64,000 bases of DNA, from positions 340,735 through 404,734 of the forward strand of contig NZ_AUDZ01000013.1 of the NCBI RefSeq assembly GCF_000425725.1. The letters run 5' to 3'. The notes beneath the pieces are model-generated. The model saw nothing but the letters and a program-made list of their open reading frames with translations, had not been told where the DNA came from and searched no databases. A program made the translations under genes and the position numbers. Shown one piece after another: positions 30,618 through 42,116 of this stretch (position 1 is its first letter; every line of letters starts with the position of its first letter). The stretch is from Halomonas halocynthiae DSM 14573. GTDB taxonomy: Bacteria > Pseudomonadota > Gammaproteobacteria > Pseudomonadales > Halomonadaceae.

Positions 30618-31367
30618 ATGGCTAAGCCACTGATCGCGGGCAATTGGAAAATGCATGGCTCTTTAGCGCTGATCGATGAGTTCGGTCGTGCGCTCGCTAC
30701 GACTGAGCTACCTGAAGGGGTAGACGTGGCGTTGATGGTTCCTTTTCCTTACTTGGCTCAGGCTGCCCAGGCGCTGAATGTTGCCGGAGTGAGTGTTGGT
30801 GCGCAGACCCTTAGCGATCAGCCCAGCGGTGCGCTAACTGGCGAAGTCAGTGGTGCAATGTTGCGCGAGCTGGGTGCGAGCATGGTATTGGTTGGCCACT
30901 CCGAACGCCGCAGCATGTTCCATGAAAATGATCAGGCGGTGTTGGGTCGGGTACGTGCAGCGCTTGGTGTTGGTTTGACGCCAATACTCTGCCTGGGTGA
31001 AACCTTAGAGCAGCGTGATGAAGGCCGCACCGAGTCGGTTGTTTTGGGCCAGCTTGATGCCGTTTTTGATGCGCTTGATGCGAGTGAGCGCGCCCAGTTG
31101 GTCGTAGCGTATGAGCCGGTCTGGGCCATTGGCACAGGGCGTACGGCGACACCAGAGCAGGCTCAGGCCGTTCATTCGGCGATTCGTCAGCGACTGGCGG
31201 ATTACAGTGGCGGCTTGGAAGAACGTACGAAAATTCTATACGGCGGCAGTATGAAGGCAGCAAACGCTGCTGACTTGCTAGCTCAGCCGGATATCGACGG
31301 TGGTCTGGTGGGAGGAGCCTCTCTTCAGGTCGACGATTTTTTAGCCATTTGTCAGTCAGCAGGTTAA
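30618..31367 (+). CDS. tpiA: Triosephosphate isomerase
   Basis: 249 aa. Interconverts dihydroxyacetone phosphate and glyceraldehyde-3-phosphate. Catalytic residues are visible: Lys in AGNWKMHG, His in VGHSERR, Glu in VAYEPVWAIGTG. AGAGGAGG lies before the ATG. secG begins 3 bases after the stop, so the two are cotranscribed. Confidence 0.98.
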   Translation: MAKPLIAGNWKMHGSLALIDEFGRALATTELPEGVDVALMVPFPYLAQAAQALNVAGVSVGAQTLSDQPSGALTGEVSGAMLRELGASMVLVGHSERRSMFHENDQAVLGRVRAALGVGLTPILCLGETLEQRDEGRTESVVLGQLDAVFDALDASERAQLVVAYEPVWAIGTGRTATPEQAQAVHSAIRQRLADYSGGLEERTKILYGGSMKAANAADLLAQPDIDGGLVGGASLQVDDFLAICQSAG

Positions 31368-31370
31368 CTC

Positions 31371-31730
31371 ATGCAAGCTGTTATTCTCATGATCCATGTG
31401 GCGATTGCCATCGCACTGGTTGTTTTGATTCTGGTGCAGCAGGGCAAGGGTGCTGATGCAGGCGCTTCCTTCGGTGGTGGTGCTTCCCAGACCGTATTTG
31501 GCTCGCGTGGCAGCGGTAGCTTCTTGGCTAAATTGACCGGGGTGTTGACCGCGCTGTTTTTTGTCACGTCTCTGGGGCTCGCCTATCTCGCTTCCCAGGC
31601 TAATAGTGAGCCAGAGCTGGGTATTCCAGCGGCAGAGTTGATTGAACAGCAGAATCAGCTGCCAACGCTTGACGATCAGTCATTGGGCGTGGATAATGCA
31701 GCGCCAACGTTGGATGAAAGCGGTAAGTAA
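31371..31730 (+). CDS. secG: SecG subunit of the SecYEG translocon
   Basis: 119 aa, two membrane helices (VILMIHVAIAIALVVLILVQ and LTGVLTALFFVTSLGLAYLA) joined by the conserved loop GKGADAGASFGGGASQTVFGS. C-terminal tail is acidic and variable. Encoded directly after tpiA and directly before tRNA-Leu, the order known from Pseudomonas. Confidence 0.96.
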   Translation: MQAVILMIHVAIAIALVVLILVQQGKGADAGASFGGGASQTVFGSRGSGSFLAKLTGVLTALFFVTSLGLAYLASQANSEPELGIPAAELIEQQNQLPTLDDQSLGVDNAAPTLDESGK

Positions 31731-31754
31731 CGTCGTATTCAGCGTCCCCCTGAT

Positions 31755-31841
31755 GCCGAAGTGGTGGAATTGGTAGACACGCTATCTTGAGGGGGTAGTG
31801 ACCGTAAGGTCGTGCGGGTTCAAGTCCCGCCTTCGGCACCA
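31755..31841 (+). tRNA. tRNA-Leu (anticodon GAG)
   Basis: 87 nt with encoded CCA. Acceptor stem GCCGAAG pairs with CTTCGGC; the anticodon loop CTTGAGG contains GAG; the long variable arm expected of a class II tRNA is present (TGACCGTAAGGTCG); T loop GTTCAAGTC. It lies 24 bases after secG, matching leuU of E. coli. Confidence 0.96.
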
Positions 31842-31945
31842 TTAAGCTGGTGAAAGTGAGTCAGCAAGAGTAATAGAAATCGCAAGGCGTTAAATAAGTA
31901 TTGATATCTATATTGGTCAGGCGTAGTATTACCGACCTAGATTGA

Positions 31946-32022
<77 letters not shown>

Positions 32023-32083
32023 TTTTTCAGGCGGCATGCGGTATCAAGTCATGCCAGTGCCGAAGTGGTATACAGGTTTTTGT

Positions 32084-32112
32084 AAAAGCCCCTTCCAGTG
32101 AAGGGGCTTTTT
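32084..32112 (+). terminator. Rho-independent terminator after tRNA-fMet
   Basis: Perfect 12-bp stem AAAAGCCCCTTC/GAAGGGGCTTTT with loop CAGT and a T run. It separates the tRNA from the rimP operon, partly terminating read-through. Confidence 0.88.
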
Positions 32113-32235
32113 GTTAGCACGCAGCATGCTGGGCAGAGTGTCTGGCAAGTCTGTATCGGCAATGCCCTCAGCCACCTGACTTTCCTGTTTACTCCCGGCC
32201 AGGTGCCTGACGCAACGGCTGTAGGAGATCTCTTC

Positions 32236-32697
32236 GTGACAATCAAGGATGCAGCACTGCACGCTCTGATCGAACCTGTGGTTGATGCCATGGGCTTCGA
32301 GCTCTGGGGTGTTGATTATATCTCTCAAGGAAAGCATTCGCGCCTGCTGATCTATATCGATCAAGACAATGGCGTGAGTGTGGACGATTGTGCCGATGTC
32401 AGTCGCCAAATTAGTGCGGTGTTTGATGTCGAAGACCCGATTGCTGGTGAATATCGGCTTGAGGTGTCATCGCCAGGTATGGACCGCCCTTTGTTTACAA
32501 TTGGCCAGTTCGAGCGCTATGCCGGACATGTGGTAGCGGTCAAGCTGAGGGTGGCTTTCGATGGCAGGCGCAAGTTTCAGGGGTTGTTGGCCGGCGTTGA
32601 AGCAGACGAAGTGCTGCTGCAGGTTGATGGCGAAGAATACTGTTTCCCTGTTGAAGTTATTGAACAGGCGCGGGTCGTCCCGCAATTCGACAGTTGA
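32236..32697 (+). CDS. rimP: Ribosome maturation factor RimP
   Basis: 153 aa, 30S assembly factor. Family blocks: LHALIEPVVDAMGFELWGVDY, SRLLIYIDQDNGVSVDDCADVSRQISAVFDVEDPI, YRLEVSSPGMDRPL. The GTG at 32236 is chosen by homology and the GGAG 8 bases before it; an upstream in-frame start would place the terminator inside the gene. First gene of the nusA operon. Confidence 0.94.
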   Translation: MTIKDAALHALIEPVVDAMGFELWGVDYISQGKHSRLLIYIDQDNGVSVDDCADVSRQISAVFDVEDPIAGEYRLEVSSPGMDRPLFTIGQFERYAGHVVAVKLRVAFDGRRKFQGLLAGVEADEVLLQVDGEEYCFPVEVIEQARVVPQFDS

Positions 32698-32734
32698 GTT
32701 CATGCATGGGTTGGTTTACTGGCGAGGCTAAAGC

Positions 32735-34228
32735 ATGAGTAAAGAAATTCTAGCGGTCGTCGAAGTGATCTCTAATGAGCGCGGTGTGTCTCGCGAAGTG
32801 ATTTTCGAGGCCGTCGAAGCGGCGCTGGCCAGTGCGTCACGCAAGCGTTTCGAAGGCGAAGAAGCGAGTGTGCGCGTACACATTGACCGCCGCAGTGGCG
32901 AATATGAAACGTTTCGCCGCTGGGAAGTCGTGGAAGATGATGACTTTGATGGTCCTGACGCCCAAATCAAACTGAGCTTTGCCGAGCGCCGTGATCCACC
33001 ACTGGGTCTTGGCGATGTGGTTGAAGAGCAGATTGAAAATGAGGCCTTTGGCCGCATTGCTGCACAGACGGCCAAGCAGGTCATCGTGCAAAAAGTCCGT
33101 GAAGCTGAGCGTGCAGAAGTGGTGCGCTTGTACGCTGATCGTGAAGGCGAGCTGGTTGCTGGCATCGTCAAGAAGACGACACGCGATGGTTTGATCATTG
33201 ATCTTGGCGACAAGGCGGAAGCCTTTTTGCCTCGTGGCGAAATGATTCCAGGTGAACGCTATCGTATGAACGAGCGGGTGCGCGCGTTATTGACCCAGGT
33301 TGACCCCGAGTCGCGCGGTGCTCAGCTTGTGCTATCGCGCATTTGTCCGGAACTGATCATTGAGCTATTCAAGGTCGAAGTGCCTGAAATTGCTGAGCAA
33401 TTGATTGAGATCAAAGGCGCAGCGAGGGACCCCGGTTCACGGGCAAAAATCGCGGTTAAAACCAACGATCGTCGCATTGATCCAGTCGGTGCCTGCGTAG
33501 GCATGCGTGGATCTCGGGTTCAGGCCGTATCCAACGAGCTGCAGAATGAGCGTGTTGATATTGTGCTATGGGATGACAACCCCGCCCAACTGGTGATTAA
33601 CGCGATGGCACCAGCAGATGTCGGATCGATTCTTGTGGATGAAGATGCTCACGCCATGGACGTTGCAGTGGCTGAGGATAATCTGGCTCAAGCGATTGGT
33701 CGCAGTGGTCAGAACGTACGTCTTGCGTCTGAGCTCACGGGTTGGCGTTTGAACGTGATGAGTGAGACTGAAGCAGAAGCCAAGCGAGACGAAGAAGAAG
33801 ACACGCTGGTAGAGCACTTTATCCAGCATCTTGATATCGAAGACGATTTGGCCCGCTTGTTGGTTGAGGAAGGTTTTACCTCGCTGGAAGAAGTTGCTTA
33901 CGTTCCGGTTGAAGAGATGCTGGAAATCGAAGAGTTCGACGAAGAACTCGTCGACGCGCTGCGTGCTCGTGCAAAAGACGAGCTGCTCAATTTAGCAATT
34001 GCTTCCGAAGAAAAACTCGATGGTGCGCAGCCAGCTGATGATCTGCTGAATATGGATGGCATGGAGCGTGAGCTGGCTTATCTACTGTCTAGTCGAGGCA
34101 TCGTTACCATGGAAGATCTTGCTGAGCAGTCGGTCGATGATCTGATAGATATCGAAGAGCTTGATGAAGAGCGCGCAGCAGCATTGATCATGACTGCCCG
34201 TGCACCATGGTTCGAAAACGAACAGTGA
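32735..34228 (+). CDS. nusA: Transcription termination/antitermination factor NusA
   Basis: 497 aa. N-terminal RNA polymerase-binding domain, S1 domain ([24 protein letters not shown]), two KH domains ([14 protein letters not shown] and [16 protein letters not shown]), and two acidic C-terminal repeats ([22 protein letters not shown] and [22 protein letters not shown]). Regulates pausing, termination and antitermination. Spaced 37 bases after rimP and followed by infB 28 bases later. Confidence 0.98.
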   Translation: MSKEILAVVEVISNERGVSREVIFEAVEAALASASRKRFEGEEASVRVHIDRRSGEYETFRRWEVVEDDDFDGPDAQIKLSFAERRDPPLGLGDVVEEQIENEAFGRIAAQTAKQVIVQKVREAERAEVVRLYADREGELVAGIVKKTTRDGLIIDLGDKAEAFLPRGEMIPGERYRMNERVRALLTQVDPESRGAQLVLSRICPELIIELFKVEVPEIAEQLIEIKGAARDPGSRAKIAVKTNDRRIDPVGACVGMRGSRVQAVSNELQNERVDIVLWDDNPAQLVINAMAPADVGSILVDEDAHAMDVAVAEDNLAQAIGRSGQNVRLASELTGWRLNVMSETEAEAKRDEEEDTLVEHFIQHLDIEDDLARLLVEEGFTSLEEVAYVPVEEMLEIEEFDEELVDALRARAKDELLNLAIASEEKLDGAQPADDLLNMDGMERELAYLLSSRGIVTMEDLAEQSVDDLIDIEELDEERAAALIMTARAPWFENEQ

Positions 34229-34256
34229 AACGGGTCACGGGCTGAGGAGGGTCGTA

Positions 34257-36794
34257 ATGTCAGAAATGACCGTTAAGGATTTAGCAGAGAAGGTACGTCG
34301 CGATGTACCCCGCCTGCTTGAACAAATGAAAGATGCAGGGCTTGAGCACAAAGCGGAAAGTGATGCGGTGTCTGAGGAAGATAAGCGCACATTACTTGAG
34401 CATTTGACCAAAAGTCATGGTGCTGGCGCTGGTGCTGGGCGTAATCGGATTACCCTGACGCGAAACACGCGCAGCCGAATTAAAACGGGTGAGCGTGGCA
34501 AAAGCATTGAAGTGCAGGTGCGTAAGAAGCGTACCTACGTGAAGCGTGAAGAAACGCCTGTTCAAGAGAGCGCGCCAGAAGAAAGTGGGCCGCGCCAGCT
34601 GGTTGGCGATATGGCTGACACTCAGCAGGCACAGCAAAAGCAACGTGAAGAAGAAAAAGCGCGTGCCGCCGAAGAAGCGAAGCAACGTGCTGAAGAGCAG
34701 GCTGCGAAGGAAGCAGAGCAGAAGGCATCTGCTAAGGCAGCACAAGCTGACGCGATAGTGCCAGATGTGCCGCTGCCTGTTGATTTGGCGCCTGTTGATC
34801 TGGCACCGGCTCCTGGCGACGCACCGGCTCCGCCCAAGGAAGGCCGTGGCGATACGCGCCGTGCACCGGCTAAGAAAGCCAGTGGCAAGAACTCAAGAAG
34901 AGAGCGCGAGGATGACCGTGGCGATCGTGAAGAGCGTCGTCGTGGTGGCCGTAAAGCTAAGCGTACCGAGCGGCGTGGTAGTCGTCGCGGCGGAGCGCAG
35001 GCCAGCGGTGGCAAACACGGCTTCCAGAAGCCGACACAGCCTATCGTGCGTGAAGTATCCATTCCTGAGTCAATCAGTGTGGCTGACCTTGCCGACAAAA
35101 TGTCGATCAAGGCCAATGAAGTCATCAAGGCCATGTTCACCATGGGTGCTGCGGTGACTATCAACCAAACCATTGACCAGGACACCGCGGCCATCGTGGT
35201 TGAGGAAATGGGGCATACGCCTAAGCTGGTCAAGGATGATGCGCTTGAAACCGAAGTGCTGGACATTTCCTACGAAGGTGAACAGATTGCCCGTTCACCG
35301 GTTGTGACGGTAATGGGTCACGTTGACCATGGTAAGACCTCGCTGCTCGACTATATTCGTCGTGCCAAGGTCGCTACTGGCGAGGCGGGTGGTATTACCC
35401 AGCATATCGGTGCTTACCACGTTGACGACGGTAAGGTCGGTGCTACCTTTCTAGATACACCGGGTCACGCAGCGTTTACCGCCATGCGTGCACGAGGTGC
35501 CAAGGCTACCGATGTTGTGGTGTTGGTGGTGGCTGCTGATGATGGCGTGATGCCCCAGACCATTGAAGGTATTGAGCACTCGCGTGCTGCTGGTGTGCCT
35601 CTGGTGGTGGCGGTCAACAAGATTGACAAGCCAACGGCAGATCCTGACCGAGTTAAGAATGAGCTGTCTCAGCATGGTGTTATCTCAGAAGAATGGGGTG
35701 GTGATACCCAGTTCGTTCATGTATCAGCCAAGACAGGCGAAGGCATTGACAACCTGATCGAGGCCATTCAGCTCGTATCTGAGGTGCTTGAGCTGACAGC
35801 TGTGCCATCAGCGCCAGGCAAGGGTGTGGTGATCGAGTCGCGCCTAGACAAAGGCCGTGGTCCGGTGGCTACCGTGCTGGTGCAGAATGGTACGCTCAGA
35901 AAAGGTGACATTGTGCTCGCAGGCTTGCATTACGGCCGTGTGCGCGCGCTGACCAACGAGCTTGGCCAGCAAGTGGATGAAGTTGGCCCCGCGATGCCGG
36001 TGGAGATCCAGGGCTTGGGTGGAACGCCTGAGGCTGGTGATGACTTCATGGTGGTTGCCGACGACAAGAAAGCGCGTGAAGTCGCCAACTTCCGTCAGGG
36101 CAAGTATCGCGAGGTGCGTTTGGCGCGTCAGCAAAAGGCCAAGCTGGAGAACATGTTCAGCCAGATGGGTCAGGATGTTGCTGCCAAGCTCAATATCGTG
36201 CTTAAAGCCGATGTGCAGGGTTCGCTAGAAGCGATCAAGGGTGCGTTGGAAGAGATGTCTACCGATGAGGTCGAGGTCGCTGTCGTGTCCTCGGGCGTGG
36301 GTGGCATTACCGGTACTGACGCTAACCTGGCGCTGGCTTCTGAAGCCATCGTGGTAGGCTTCAACGTGCGTGCTGACGCCTCTGCCCGTGAAATCATCGA
36401 GCGCGAAGGCTTGGATCTTCGGTATTACAGCGTCATCTACCACATGGTCGATGAAGTTAAGCAGGCCATGAGTGGCATGCTTGAGCCGGAGTGGAAGGAA
36501 GAGATCGTTGGTGTGGCTGAAGTCCGTGATGTCTTCCGGGCGCCGAAGATTGGTGCCGTTGCCGGTTGTATGGTGGTTGAGGGTACTGTCTACCGTCATA
36601 AGAAGATCCGCGTATTGCGCGACAACGTGGTGATCTATGAGGGCGAGCTGGAGTCGCTGCGCCGCTTCAAGGATGATGCTAACGAAGTGCGTAATGGCAT
36701 GGAGTGTGGCATCGGCGTGAAGAATTACAACGACGTCCAGGTTGGCGATAAGATCGAAGTATTCGATCAGATCAAAGTCGAACGGACGCTCTAG
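34257..36794 (+). CDS. infB: Translation initiation factor IF-2
   Basis: 845 aa. Delivers fMet-tRNA to the 30S subunit; GTPase. N-terminal conserved IF2N domain ([20 protein letters not shown]), a long charged linker rich in Lys/Arg/Glu/Ala (about residues 60-260), then the G domain with G1 GHVDHGKT, G3 DTPGH and G4 NKID, and domains II-IV. GAGGAGGG lies before ATG 34257, fixing the start. Confidence 0.98.
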   Translation: MSEMTVKDLAEKVRRDVPRLLEQMKDAGLEHKAESDAVSEEDKRTLLEHLTKSHGAGAGAGRNRITLTRNTRSRIKTGERGKSIEVQVRKKRTYVKREETPVQESAPEESGPRQLVGDMADTQQAQQKQREEEKARAAEEAKQRAEEQAAKEAEQKASAKAAQADAIVPDVPLPVDLAPVDLAPAPGDAPAPPKEGRGDTRRAPAKKASGKNSRREREDDRGDREERRRGGRKAKRTERRGSRRGGAQASGGKHGFQKPTQPIVREVSIPESISVADLADKMSIKANEVIKAMFTMGAAVTINQTIDQDTAAIVVEEMGHTPKLVKDDALETEVLDISYEGEQIARSPVVTVMGHVDHGKTSLLDYIRRAKVATGEAGGITQHIGAYHVDDGKVGATFLDTPGHAAFTAMRARGAKATDVVVLVVAADDGVMPQTIEGIEHSRAAGVPLVVAVNKIDKPTADPDRVKNELSQHGVISEEWGGDTQFVHVSAKTGEGIDNLIEAIQLVSEVLELTAVPSAPGKGVVIESRLDKGRGPVATVLVQNGTLRKGDIVLAGLHYGRVRALTNELGQQVDEVGPAMPVEIQGLGGTPEAGDDFMVVADDKKAREVANFRQGKYREVRLARQQKAKLENMFSQMGQDVAAKLNIVLKADVQGSLEAIKGALEEMSTDEVEVAVVSSGVGGITGTDANLALASEAIVVGFNVRADASAREIIEREGLDLRYYSVIYHMVDEVKQAMSGMLEPEWKEEIVGVAEVRDVFRAPKIGAVAGCMVVEGTVYRHKKIRVLRDNVVIYEGELESLRRFKDDANEVRNGMECGIGVKNYNDVQVGDKIEVFDQIKVERTL

Positions 36795-36810
36795 TCGCGA
36801 GGCAAGGTGA

Positions 36811-37230
36811 ATGCGCGAGTTCAAACGTACCGATCGAGTGGCCGACCAGCTCCAGAAGGAGCTGGCGGTTCTCATACAACGTGAGGTGAAAGACCCTCGC
36901 TTGGGTATGGTGACGGTCAGTGGTGTTGAAGTCAGTCGTGACCTCGGTTATGCCGATGTTCATGTGACGTTACTTGGTGATACTGATGCTGAGCGGGTCA
37001 AGGAAAACCTGAGTGTGCTTAAGCGCGCTGCGGGTTTTCTACGTAGCCGGTTAGCGCAGCGCGTCAAATTACGCCATGTGCCAGAGCTGCGCTTTCATTT
37101 TGATGAGAGCGTGGTGCGGGGGCAGCGTCTGTCCTCATTAATCGAAGAGGCTGTGGCCGAAGATCTTACGCGTCAAGTCAGCGATGACACGAGCGAGGCT
37201 AGTTCAACCACGGATAACGAGAAAAACTGA
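36811..37230 (+). CDS. rbfA: 30S ribosome-binding factor A
   Basis: 139 aa KH-type 16S rRNA maturation factor. Starts MREFKRTDRVADQLQKELA and holds the block REVKDPRLGMVTVSGVEVSRD and LRHVPELRFHFDESV. The C-terminal 20 residues are polar and Ser/Thr rich. Start follows infB by 16 bases; its stop overlaps the truB start (TGATG). Confidence 0.96.
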   Translation: MREFKRTDRVADQLQKELAVLIQREVKDPRLGMVTVSGVEVSRDLGYADVHVTLLGDTDAERVKENLSVLKRAAGFLRSRLAQRVKLRHVPELRFHFDESVVRGQRLSSLIEEAVAEDLTRQVSDDTSEASSTTDNEKN

Positions 37231-38159
37231 TGGCGCGTCGGCGTCGAGGTTTGCCGGTCAATGGCGTGCTGCTGCTTGATAAGCCCCAAGGCGCGTCAAG
37301 CAACCATGCACTGCAGCGGGCTCGTCGCCTGTTTCAGGCCCAGAAAGCCGGGCATACCGGCACGCTGGACCCAATGGCGACTGGCTTGTTGCCGGTATGT
37401 TTTGGTGAGGCCACCAAGTTTTCAAGTGGGCTGCTGGATTCCGATAAGGTTTACCGCACTCGAGTTGAGCTGGGTGTAACCACCGATAGCGGCGATGCCG
37501 AGGGAGAGGTGATGGCACGTTGTGCCGTGCCCGAACTTAGCACTGCTGGGCTTGAGCAAGTGCTGCAGCGTTTTACCGGCGAGATCGAACAAATTCCGCC
37601 AATGTATTCAGCGCTTAAGCATCAGGGGCGTAAGCTTTACGAGTTGGCGCGAGAAGGTAAGACAGTCGCACGTGCAGCTCGGCGAGTGACGGTGTATGAT
37701 GCCCGCCTGCTTGGGTTTGAAGGCACGTCCTTTGAGCTTGAGGTGCGGGTCAGCAAAGGCACGTATATACGGACCCTGGCCGAAGATATTGGTAATGCCA
37801 TCGGCTGTGGGGCGCATATTAGCCAGCTGCGTCGGTTGCAGGTCGGGCCTTTTTCGGCACACGCTATGTTGACGCCTGACACGCTTGAGGCGCTGCCAGA
37901 CCAAGCGGCCCGAGAGGCTGTGCTGATGCCAGTGGATGTGTTGGTGGCTGGTTTGCCGAGACTTGACCTGGATACACAGGCATCACGATGCTTGCGCTAT
38001 GGACAAAGTACACGCTTTGACACGAGGGGTCTTGTGGCGGGCGATGTGACACGACTTTACTGCGACAGGGTCTTTTTGGGCCTTGGTGTAGTGCCAGCGG
38101 TGGGGGAAGTTGCTCCGCGCCGCTTATTGAGTACTGCCGATGAGGCGGGCTTGGTATAA
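37230..38159 (+). CDS. truB: tRNA pseudouridine55 synthase
   Basis: 309 aa. Isomerises U55 in the T loop of tRNAs. Motif I is GVLLLDKPQGASSNHAL and the catalytic aspartate lies in GHTGTLDPMATGLLPVC. Also intact are the YSALKHQGRKLYELAREG strand and the KGTYIRTLAEDIG block. A PUA-like C-terminal domain ends the protein. One-base overlap with rbfA. Confidence 0.97.
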   Translation: MARRRRGLPVNGVLLLDKPQGASSNHALQRARRLFQAQKAGHTGTLDPMATGLLPVCFGEATKFSSGLLDSDKVYRTRVELGVTTDSGDAEGEVMARCAVPELSTAGLEQVLQRFTGEIEQIPPMYSALKHQGRKLYELAREGKTVARAARRVTVYDARLLGFEGTSFELEVRVSKGTYIRTLAEDIGNAIGCGAHISQLRRLQVGPFSAHAMLTPDTLEALPDQAAREAVLMPVDVLVAGLPRLDLDTQASRCLRYGQSTRFDTRGLVAGDVTRLYCDRVFLGLGVVPAVGEVAPRRLLSTADEAGLV

Positions 38160-38242
38160 CCGTTCGTTGAACGGGCATGAAGACTGCAAATATGCGTGGT
38201 CTTCGACATTCATTATCTAGCATATTGCTACTGGAGAGACAG

Positions 38243-38512
38243 ATGGCACTTACTGCCGAACAGAAGTCAGAAATCGTCAGCGAATTTGGTCGTGGTGATA
38301 ACGATACTGGGTCCCCTGAAGTTCAGGTTGCCCTGTTGAGCGCCAATATTGATGGTCTGCAGAGCCACTTCAAGACCAACAAGCATGACCACCACTCGCG
38401 TCGCGGCCTGATTCGCATGGTTAACCAGCGTCGCAAGCTGCTGGACTACCTGCGCCGCAAAGACTTAGAGCGCTATCAGTCGCTGATCAAGCGCCTCGGT
38501 CTGCGTCGCTAA
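38243..38512 (+). CDS. rpsO: 30S ribosomal protein S15
   Basis: 89 aa, exact family length. Binds 16S rRNA in the central domain. Family blocks [16 protein letters not shown] and [32 protein letters not shown] are present. GGAGAGACAG precedes the ATG at 38243. It is followed by the terminator that separates it from pnp. Confidence 0.98.
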   Translation: MALTAEQKSEIVSEFGRGDNDTGSPEVQVALLSANIDGLQSHFKTNKHDHHSRRGLIRMVNQRRKLLDYLRRKDLERYQSLIKRLGLRR

Positions 38513-38568
38513 GACAGGCTTAGCTTGTGGCAAGAGGCGGTAAGATCACCTCAAGCGCCTCAAGAAGT

Positions 38569-38600
38569 AAAACGGGTGGCCCTTTGGGGCCGCCCGTTTT
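38569..38600 (+). terminator. rpsO-pnp terminator
   Basis: AAAACGGG (38569-38576) pairs with CCCGTTTT (38593-38600), extended inward by GGCCC/GGGCC with one bulge, ending in TTTT. An additional 6-bp hairpin (GAGGCG/CGCCTC) lies just before it at 38534-38561. Confidence 0.8.
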
Positions 38601-38715
38601 ACGTTGCGGGGTATTGAAACGCCGCTAATGGTGGCCGTCGGGCGCGTCAACCCCTAAAATGGTTGCCGAGTCAAAATGATCCCAATATGAATCGCAAACG
38701 TCGAAGGAAGTTGCC

Positions 38716-40848
38716 GTGAATCCGGTCAAGAAATCATTCCAGTATGGTCGTAGCACTGTCACCCTGGAAACAGGGCGTATTGCCCGTCAGGCCTCAGGTG
38801 CCGTAATGGTCACCATGGACGATACCGTGGTGTTATGCACCGTTGTTGGAAGAAAAGAAGCGAATCCATCGCAGTCTTTCTTTCCGCTTTCTGTCCATTA
38901 CCAAGAAAAGACCTATGCGGTCGGCAAGATTCCCGGTGGCTTCTTCAAGCGCGAAGGGCGGCCTACTGAAAAAGAAACGCTGACATCGCGGTTGATTGAC
39001 CGCCCAATTCGTCCGCTGTTTCCTAAAGGCTTCATGAATGAAGTGCAAGTCGTGTGTACGGTGCTGTCGGCTGATCGCAATCAAGACCCGGATATAGCAG
39101 CCCTGCTTGGTACTTCAGCTGCGCTGGCCATCTCTGGCGTACCGTTCAACGGGCCTATTGGCGCTGCGCGGGTTGGCTTTGATGAAGAGCGTGGTTACTA
39201 CCTCAACCCTACGGTTGAAGACTTGACCACGTCTGAACTGAATATGGTTGTAGCAGGTACTGAAAAAGCCGTACTGATGGTTGAGTCCGAGGCTCAAGAG
39301 CTGCTCGAAGACGAGATGCTGGGTGCCGTGTTGTATGGCCACCAGGAAATGCAAACGGCTATCTCCGCTATCAATGAATTGGTTGCAGAGGCGGGTAAGC
39401 CACGTTGGGAGTGGAGTGCTCCGGCTGAAAATGTTGAGCTCAAGCAAGCGGTAGCTGCAGCCTTTGAAGCTAAAGTAGGCGATGCGTATCGCATAACCGA
39501 CAAAATGGCACGTCAGGATGCGCTGTCCGAGCTTAAAGACGCTGCGGTTGCGCAATTGGCTGGTGATGCAGACGGCCAGTATGCAGCTGATGAGATAAAA
39601 AGTGCCTTTGCTGGTCTTGAAAAGCGCGTTGTGCGCTCACGCGTAGTTAAAGGTGAGCCGCGTATTGATGGCCGCGACCTCAAAACGGTACGGCCGCTGG
39701 ATATTGAAGTGAGCAGCCTACCTAAGACGCATGGTTCAGCGATTTTCACACGTGGTGAGACACAAGCTATCGTAGTGGCGACGCTGGGCACCCTGCGTGA
39801 CTCTCAGTTGATCGAATCGCTGGAAGGCGAGCGTAAAGACCGCTTTATGCTGCACTACAACTTCCCTCCTTACAGCGTGGGTGAAGCCGGCTTTATGGGC
39901 GGTCCTAAGCGTCGCGAGATTGGCCATGGTCGTTTGGCGCGTCGTGGTATTCAAGCGATGTTGCCCAACGAGGAAGACTTTCCGTATACCATTCGCGTGG
40001 TTTCTGAAATCACCGAGTCTAACGGTTCCAGCTCTATGGCTTCTGTGTGTGGTGCCTCTTTGGCGTTGATGGACGCTGGTGTGCCATTGAAAGCACCGGT
40101 GGCTGGTATTGCCATGGGGCTGGTCAAGGATGACGACGGCTTTGCCGTGCTGACTGACATCCTGGGCGACGAAGACCATCTCGGTGACATGGACTTCAAA
40201 GTGGCCGGCTCTGCGGAAGGCGTAACTGCGCTGCAGATGGATATCAAAATTGAAGGTATCGACGAGCCGATCATGGAGCAGGCGCTGCAGCAGGCACATG
40301 CAGCACGTCAGCACATTCTTGGTAAGATGAATGACGTCATCAATCAAAGCCGAGCGGATGTTTCTGACAACGCGCCTTCGATGGCTACCATCAAGATTGA
40401 CCCAGACAAGATTCGTGATGTGATCGGTAAAGGCGGCGCGACCATTCGCAAGATTTGCGAAGATACCGGAGCCTCAATCGACCTAGACGATGATGGTACT
40501 GTGCGTATCTATGCTGAAGATAAGGCCGCGGCCAAAAAAGCGATTGATACGGTTCTTGAAATCACCGCTGAAGCAGAAATTGGTAAGCTGTATCGCGGCA
40601 AAGTCGTGCGTATTGCTGACTTTGGTGCTTTTATTAATATCATGCCTGGTACCGATGGGCTGGTACATATTTCCCAGATTGTGCCAGAGCGGGTTAACGA
40701 TGTGCGCGACTTCCTCAATGAGGGAGATGAGCCGATCGTTAAGGTGCTCGATATCGATAACCGCAACCGAGTCAAGCTGACCATTAAAGAAATGACTGAC
40801 GAAGAGAAGGCGGCTTTTGAAGCGGAAGAAAGTGCTGCCGCGCAGTAA
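38716..40848 (+). CDS. pnp: Polyribonucleotide nucleotidyltransferase
   Basis: 710 aa. 3'-5' exoribonuclease of the RNA degradosome. Two RNase PH-like domains (first ending about residue 230; second with [16 protein letters not shown] block and [15 protein letters not shown]), KH domain [22 protein letters not shown] and C-terminal S1 domain [18 protein letters not shown] start with GAAGGAAG upstream. Its own leader hairpin is probably the RNase III target of autoregulation, by analogy. Confidence 0.98.
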   Translation: MNPVKKSFQYGRSTVTLETGRIARQASGAVMVTMDDTVVLCTVVGRKEANPSQSFFPLSVHYQEKTYAVGKIPGGFFKREGRPTEKETLTSRLIDRPIRPLFPKGFMNEVQVVCTVLSADRNQDPDIAALLGTSAALAISGVPFNGPIGAARVGFDEERGYYLNPTVEDLTTSELNMVVAGTEKAVLMVESEAQELLEDEMLGAVLYGHQEMQTAISAINELVAEAGKPRWEWSAPAENVELKQAVAAAFEAKVGDAYRITDKMARQDALSELKDAAVAQLAGDADGQYAADEIKSAFAGLEKRVVRSRVVKGEPRIDGRDLKTVRPLDIEVSSLPKTHGSAIFTRGETQAIVVATLGTLRDSQLIESLEGERKDRFMLHYNFPPYSVGEAGFMGGPKRREIGHGRLARRGIQAMLPNEEDFPYTIRVVSEITESNGSSSMASVCGASLALMDAGVPLKAPVAGIAMGLVKDDDGFAVLTDILGDEDHLGDMDFKVAGSAEGVTALQMDIKIEGIDEPIMEQALQQAHAARQHILGKMNDVINQSRADVSDNAPSMATIKIDPDKIRDVIGKGGATIRKICEDTGASIDLDDDGTVRIYAEDKAAAKKAIDTVLEITAEAEIGKLYRGKVVRIADFGAFINIMPGTDGLVHISQIVPERVNDVRDFLNEGDEPIVKVLDIDNRNRVKLTIKEMTDEEKAAFEAEESAAAQ

Positions 40849-40872
40849 GCCGTAAAGACTCGACGGTAACGT

Positions 40873-40914
40873 ACATCGCCCCCGCAGCCTAAGGCTGCGG
40901 GGGCGATGTTGTTT
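40873..40914. terminator. Strong terminator between pnp and phaA
   Basis: Perfect 17-bp stem (40873-40889 with 40893-40909) around a TAA loop, core CGCCCCCGCAGCC, followed by T residues on the plus strand. It serves convergent pnp and the thiolase gene. The same CGCCCCCGCAGC core forms the greA terminator at 24822. Confidence 0.88.
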
Positions 40915-40940
40915 AAACGCCTACTGGTGCGAAGCGCGGT

Positions 40941-42116
40941 TTAACGCTCAATGGCCAGGGCCACACCTTGTCCACCACCAATACATAGTGTTGCCAAGCC
41001 TTTTTTGGCGTCTCGAGCCATCATCTCATGCACTAGGGTAACCAGAATACGGCAGCCTGAAGCGCCAATGGGGTGGCCAATAGCAATGGCACCGCCGTTA
41101 ACGTTAATTTTTTCTGCGTCCCAGCCAAGCTCTTTATTGACTGATAAAGCCTGAGCAGCAAAAGCTTCATTGGCCTCAATCAGGTCGAGATCATCGATAT
41201 TCCAGCCAGCCTTTTCCAGGCAGCGACGAGTTGCTGGGGCTGGGCCGATACCCATGATTGCGGGGTCAACGCCAGCATTGGCGTAAGCCTTAATGCGTGC
41301 CAATGGCTCTAACCCTAGCTCCTTAGCCTTTTCGGCGGAACACAGCATGACAATGGCTGCGCCGTCATTGATAGACGACGCATTTCCTGCCGTCACGGTG
41401 CCGTCTTTTTTGAACGCGGGGCGCATGCCACCTAGCTTCTCGGCAGTGACATCACGTGGGCCTTCGTCGGTGTCAAATACGATCGGGTCGCCTTTGCGCT
41501 GCGGGATGTCGATCGGAGTAATCTGGCCTTTGAACCGGCCTTCGGTGATGGCGGCGCGAGCTTTCTGTTGTGACGATGCAGCAAACGCGTCCATCTCTTC
41601 ACGGGTGATGCTGTATTTCTCTGCCAGATTTTCGGCAGTGATACCCATATGGTAGTTATTGAATGCGTCCCACAGTCCGTCATGCACCATGGAGTCGACG
41701 GCTTTCCAGTCGCCCATGCGCTGTCCTGTGCGTGAGTTCGGCAGAACGTGTGGTGACAGCGACATGTTTTCCTGACCACCCGCTAGAACTATCTCTGCAT
41801 CGCCGCAACGAATAGCTTGGGTAGCAAGGTGTAGTGCTTTGAGGCCTGAGCCACAAACCTTATTGATCGTCATAGCAGGAACGCCGTCAGGCAGGCCAGC
41901 TTTGATAACCGCTTGGCGGGCTGGGTTTTGCCCCGTGCCTGCTGTCAGCACCTGACCAAGCAGTACCTCATCGATCTGCTCACCAGCAACGCCAGTGGTT
42001 GCAAGAATGTCCTTGATCACACTGGCACCCAAGTCACTGGCAGGAATGCCGGCTAGAGAGCCGCCAAAAGTACCTACGGCGGTCCGACGAGCAGCAACAA
42101 TCACCACATCTCGCAT
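40941..42116 (-). CDS. phaA: Acetyl-CoA C-acetyltransferase (beta-ketothiolase)
   Basis: 391 aa. Condenses two acetyl-CoA to acetoacetyl-CoA, or the reverse; supplies polyhydroxybutyrate or degrades ketoacids. Nucleophilic Cys in [11 protein letters not shown], His in [10 protein letters not shown] and the second Cys in [13 protein letters not shown]. Named phaA by resemblance to the biosynthetic group and because Halomonas species commonly store PHB; atoB is equally possible. The 228-base spacer upstream holds no clear promoter that I recognise. Confidence 0.93.
   Translation of the reverse strand: MRDVVIVAARRTAVGTFGGSLAGIPASDLGASVIKDILATTGVAGEQIDEVLLGQVLTAGTGQNPARQAVIKAGLPDGVPAMTINKVCGSGLKALHLATQAIRCGDAEIVLAGGQENMSLSPHVLPNSRTGQRMGDWKAVDSMVHDGLWDAFNNYHMGITAENLAEKYSITREEMDAFAASSQQKARAAITEGRFKGQITPIDIPQRKGDPIVFDTDEGPRDVTAEKLGGMRPAFKKDGTVTAGNASSINDGAAIVMLCSAEKAKELGLEPLARIKAYANAGVDPAIMGIGPAPATRRCLEKAGWNIDDLDLIEANEAFAAQALSVNKELGWDAEKINVNGGAIAIGHPIGASGCRILVTLVHEMMARDAKKGLATLCIGGGQGVALAIER

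Noticed and set aside
31600..31842. Minus-strand frame beginning VPKAGLEPARP across tRNA-Leu
   Set aside because: This peptide is a classic artefact of translating the complement of tRNA-Leu genes.
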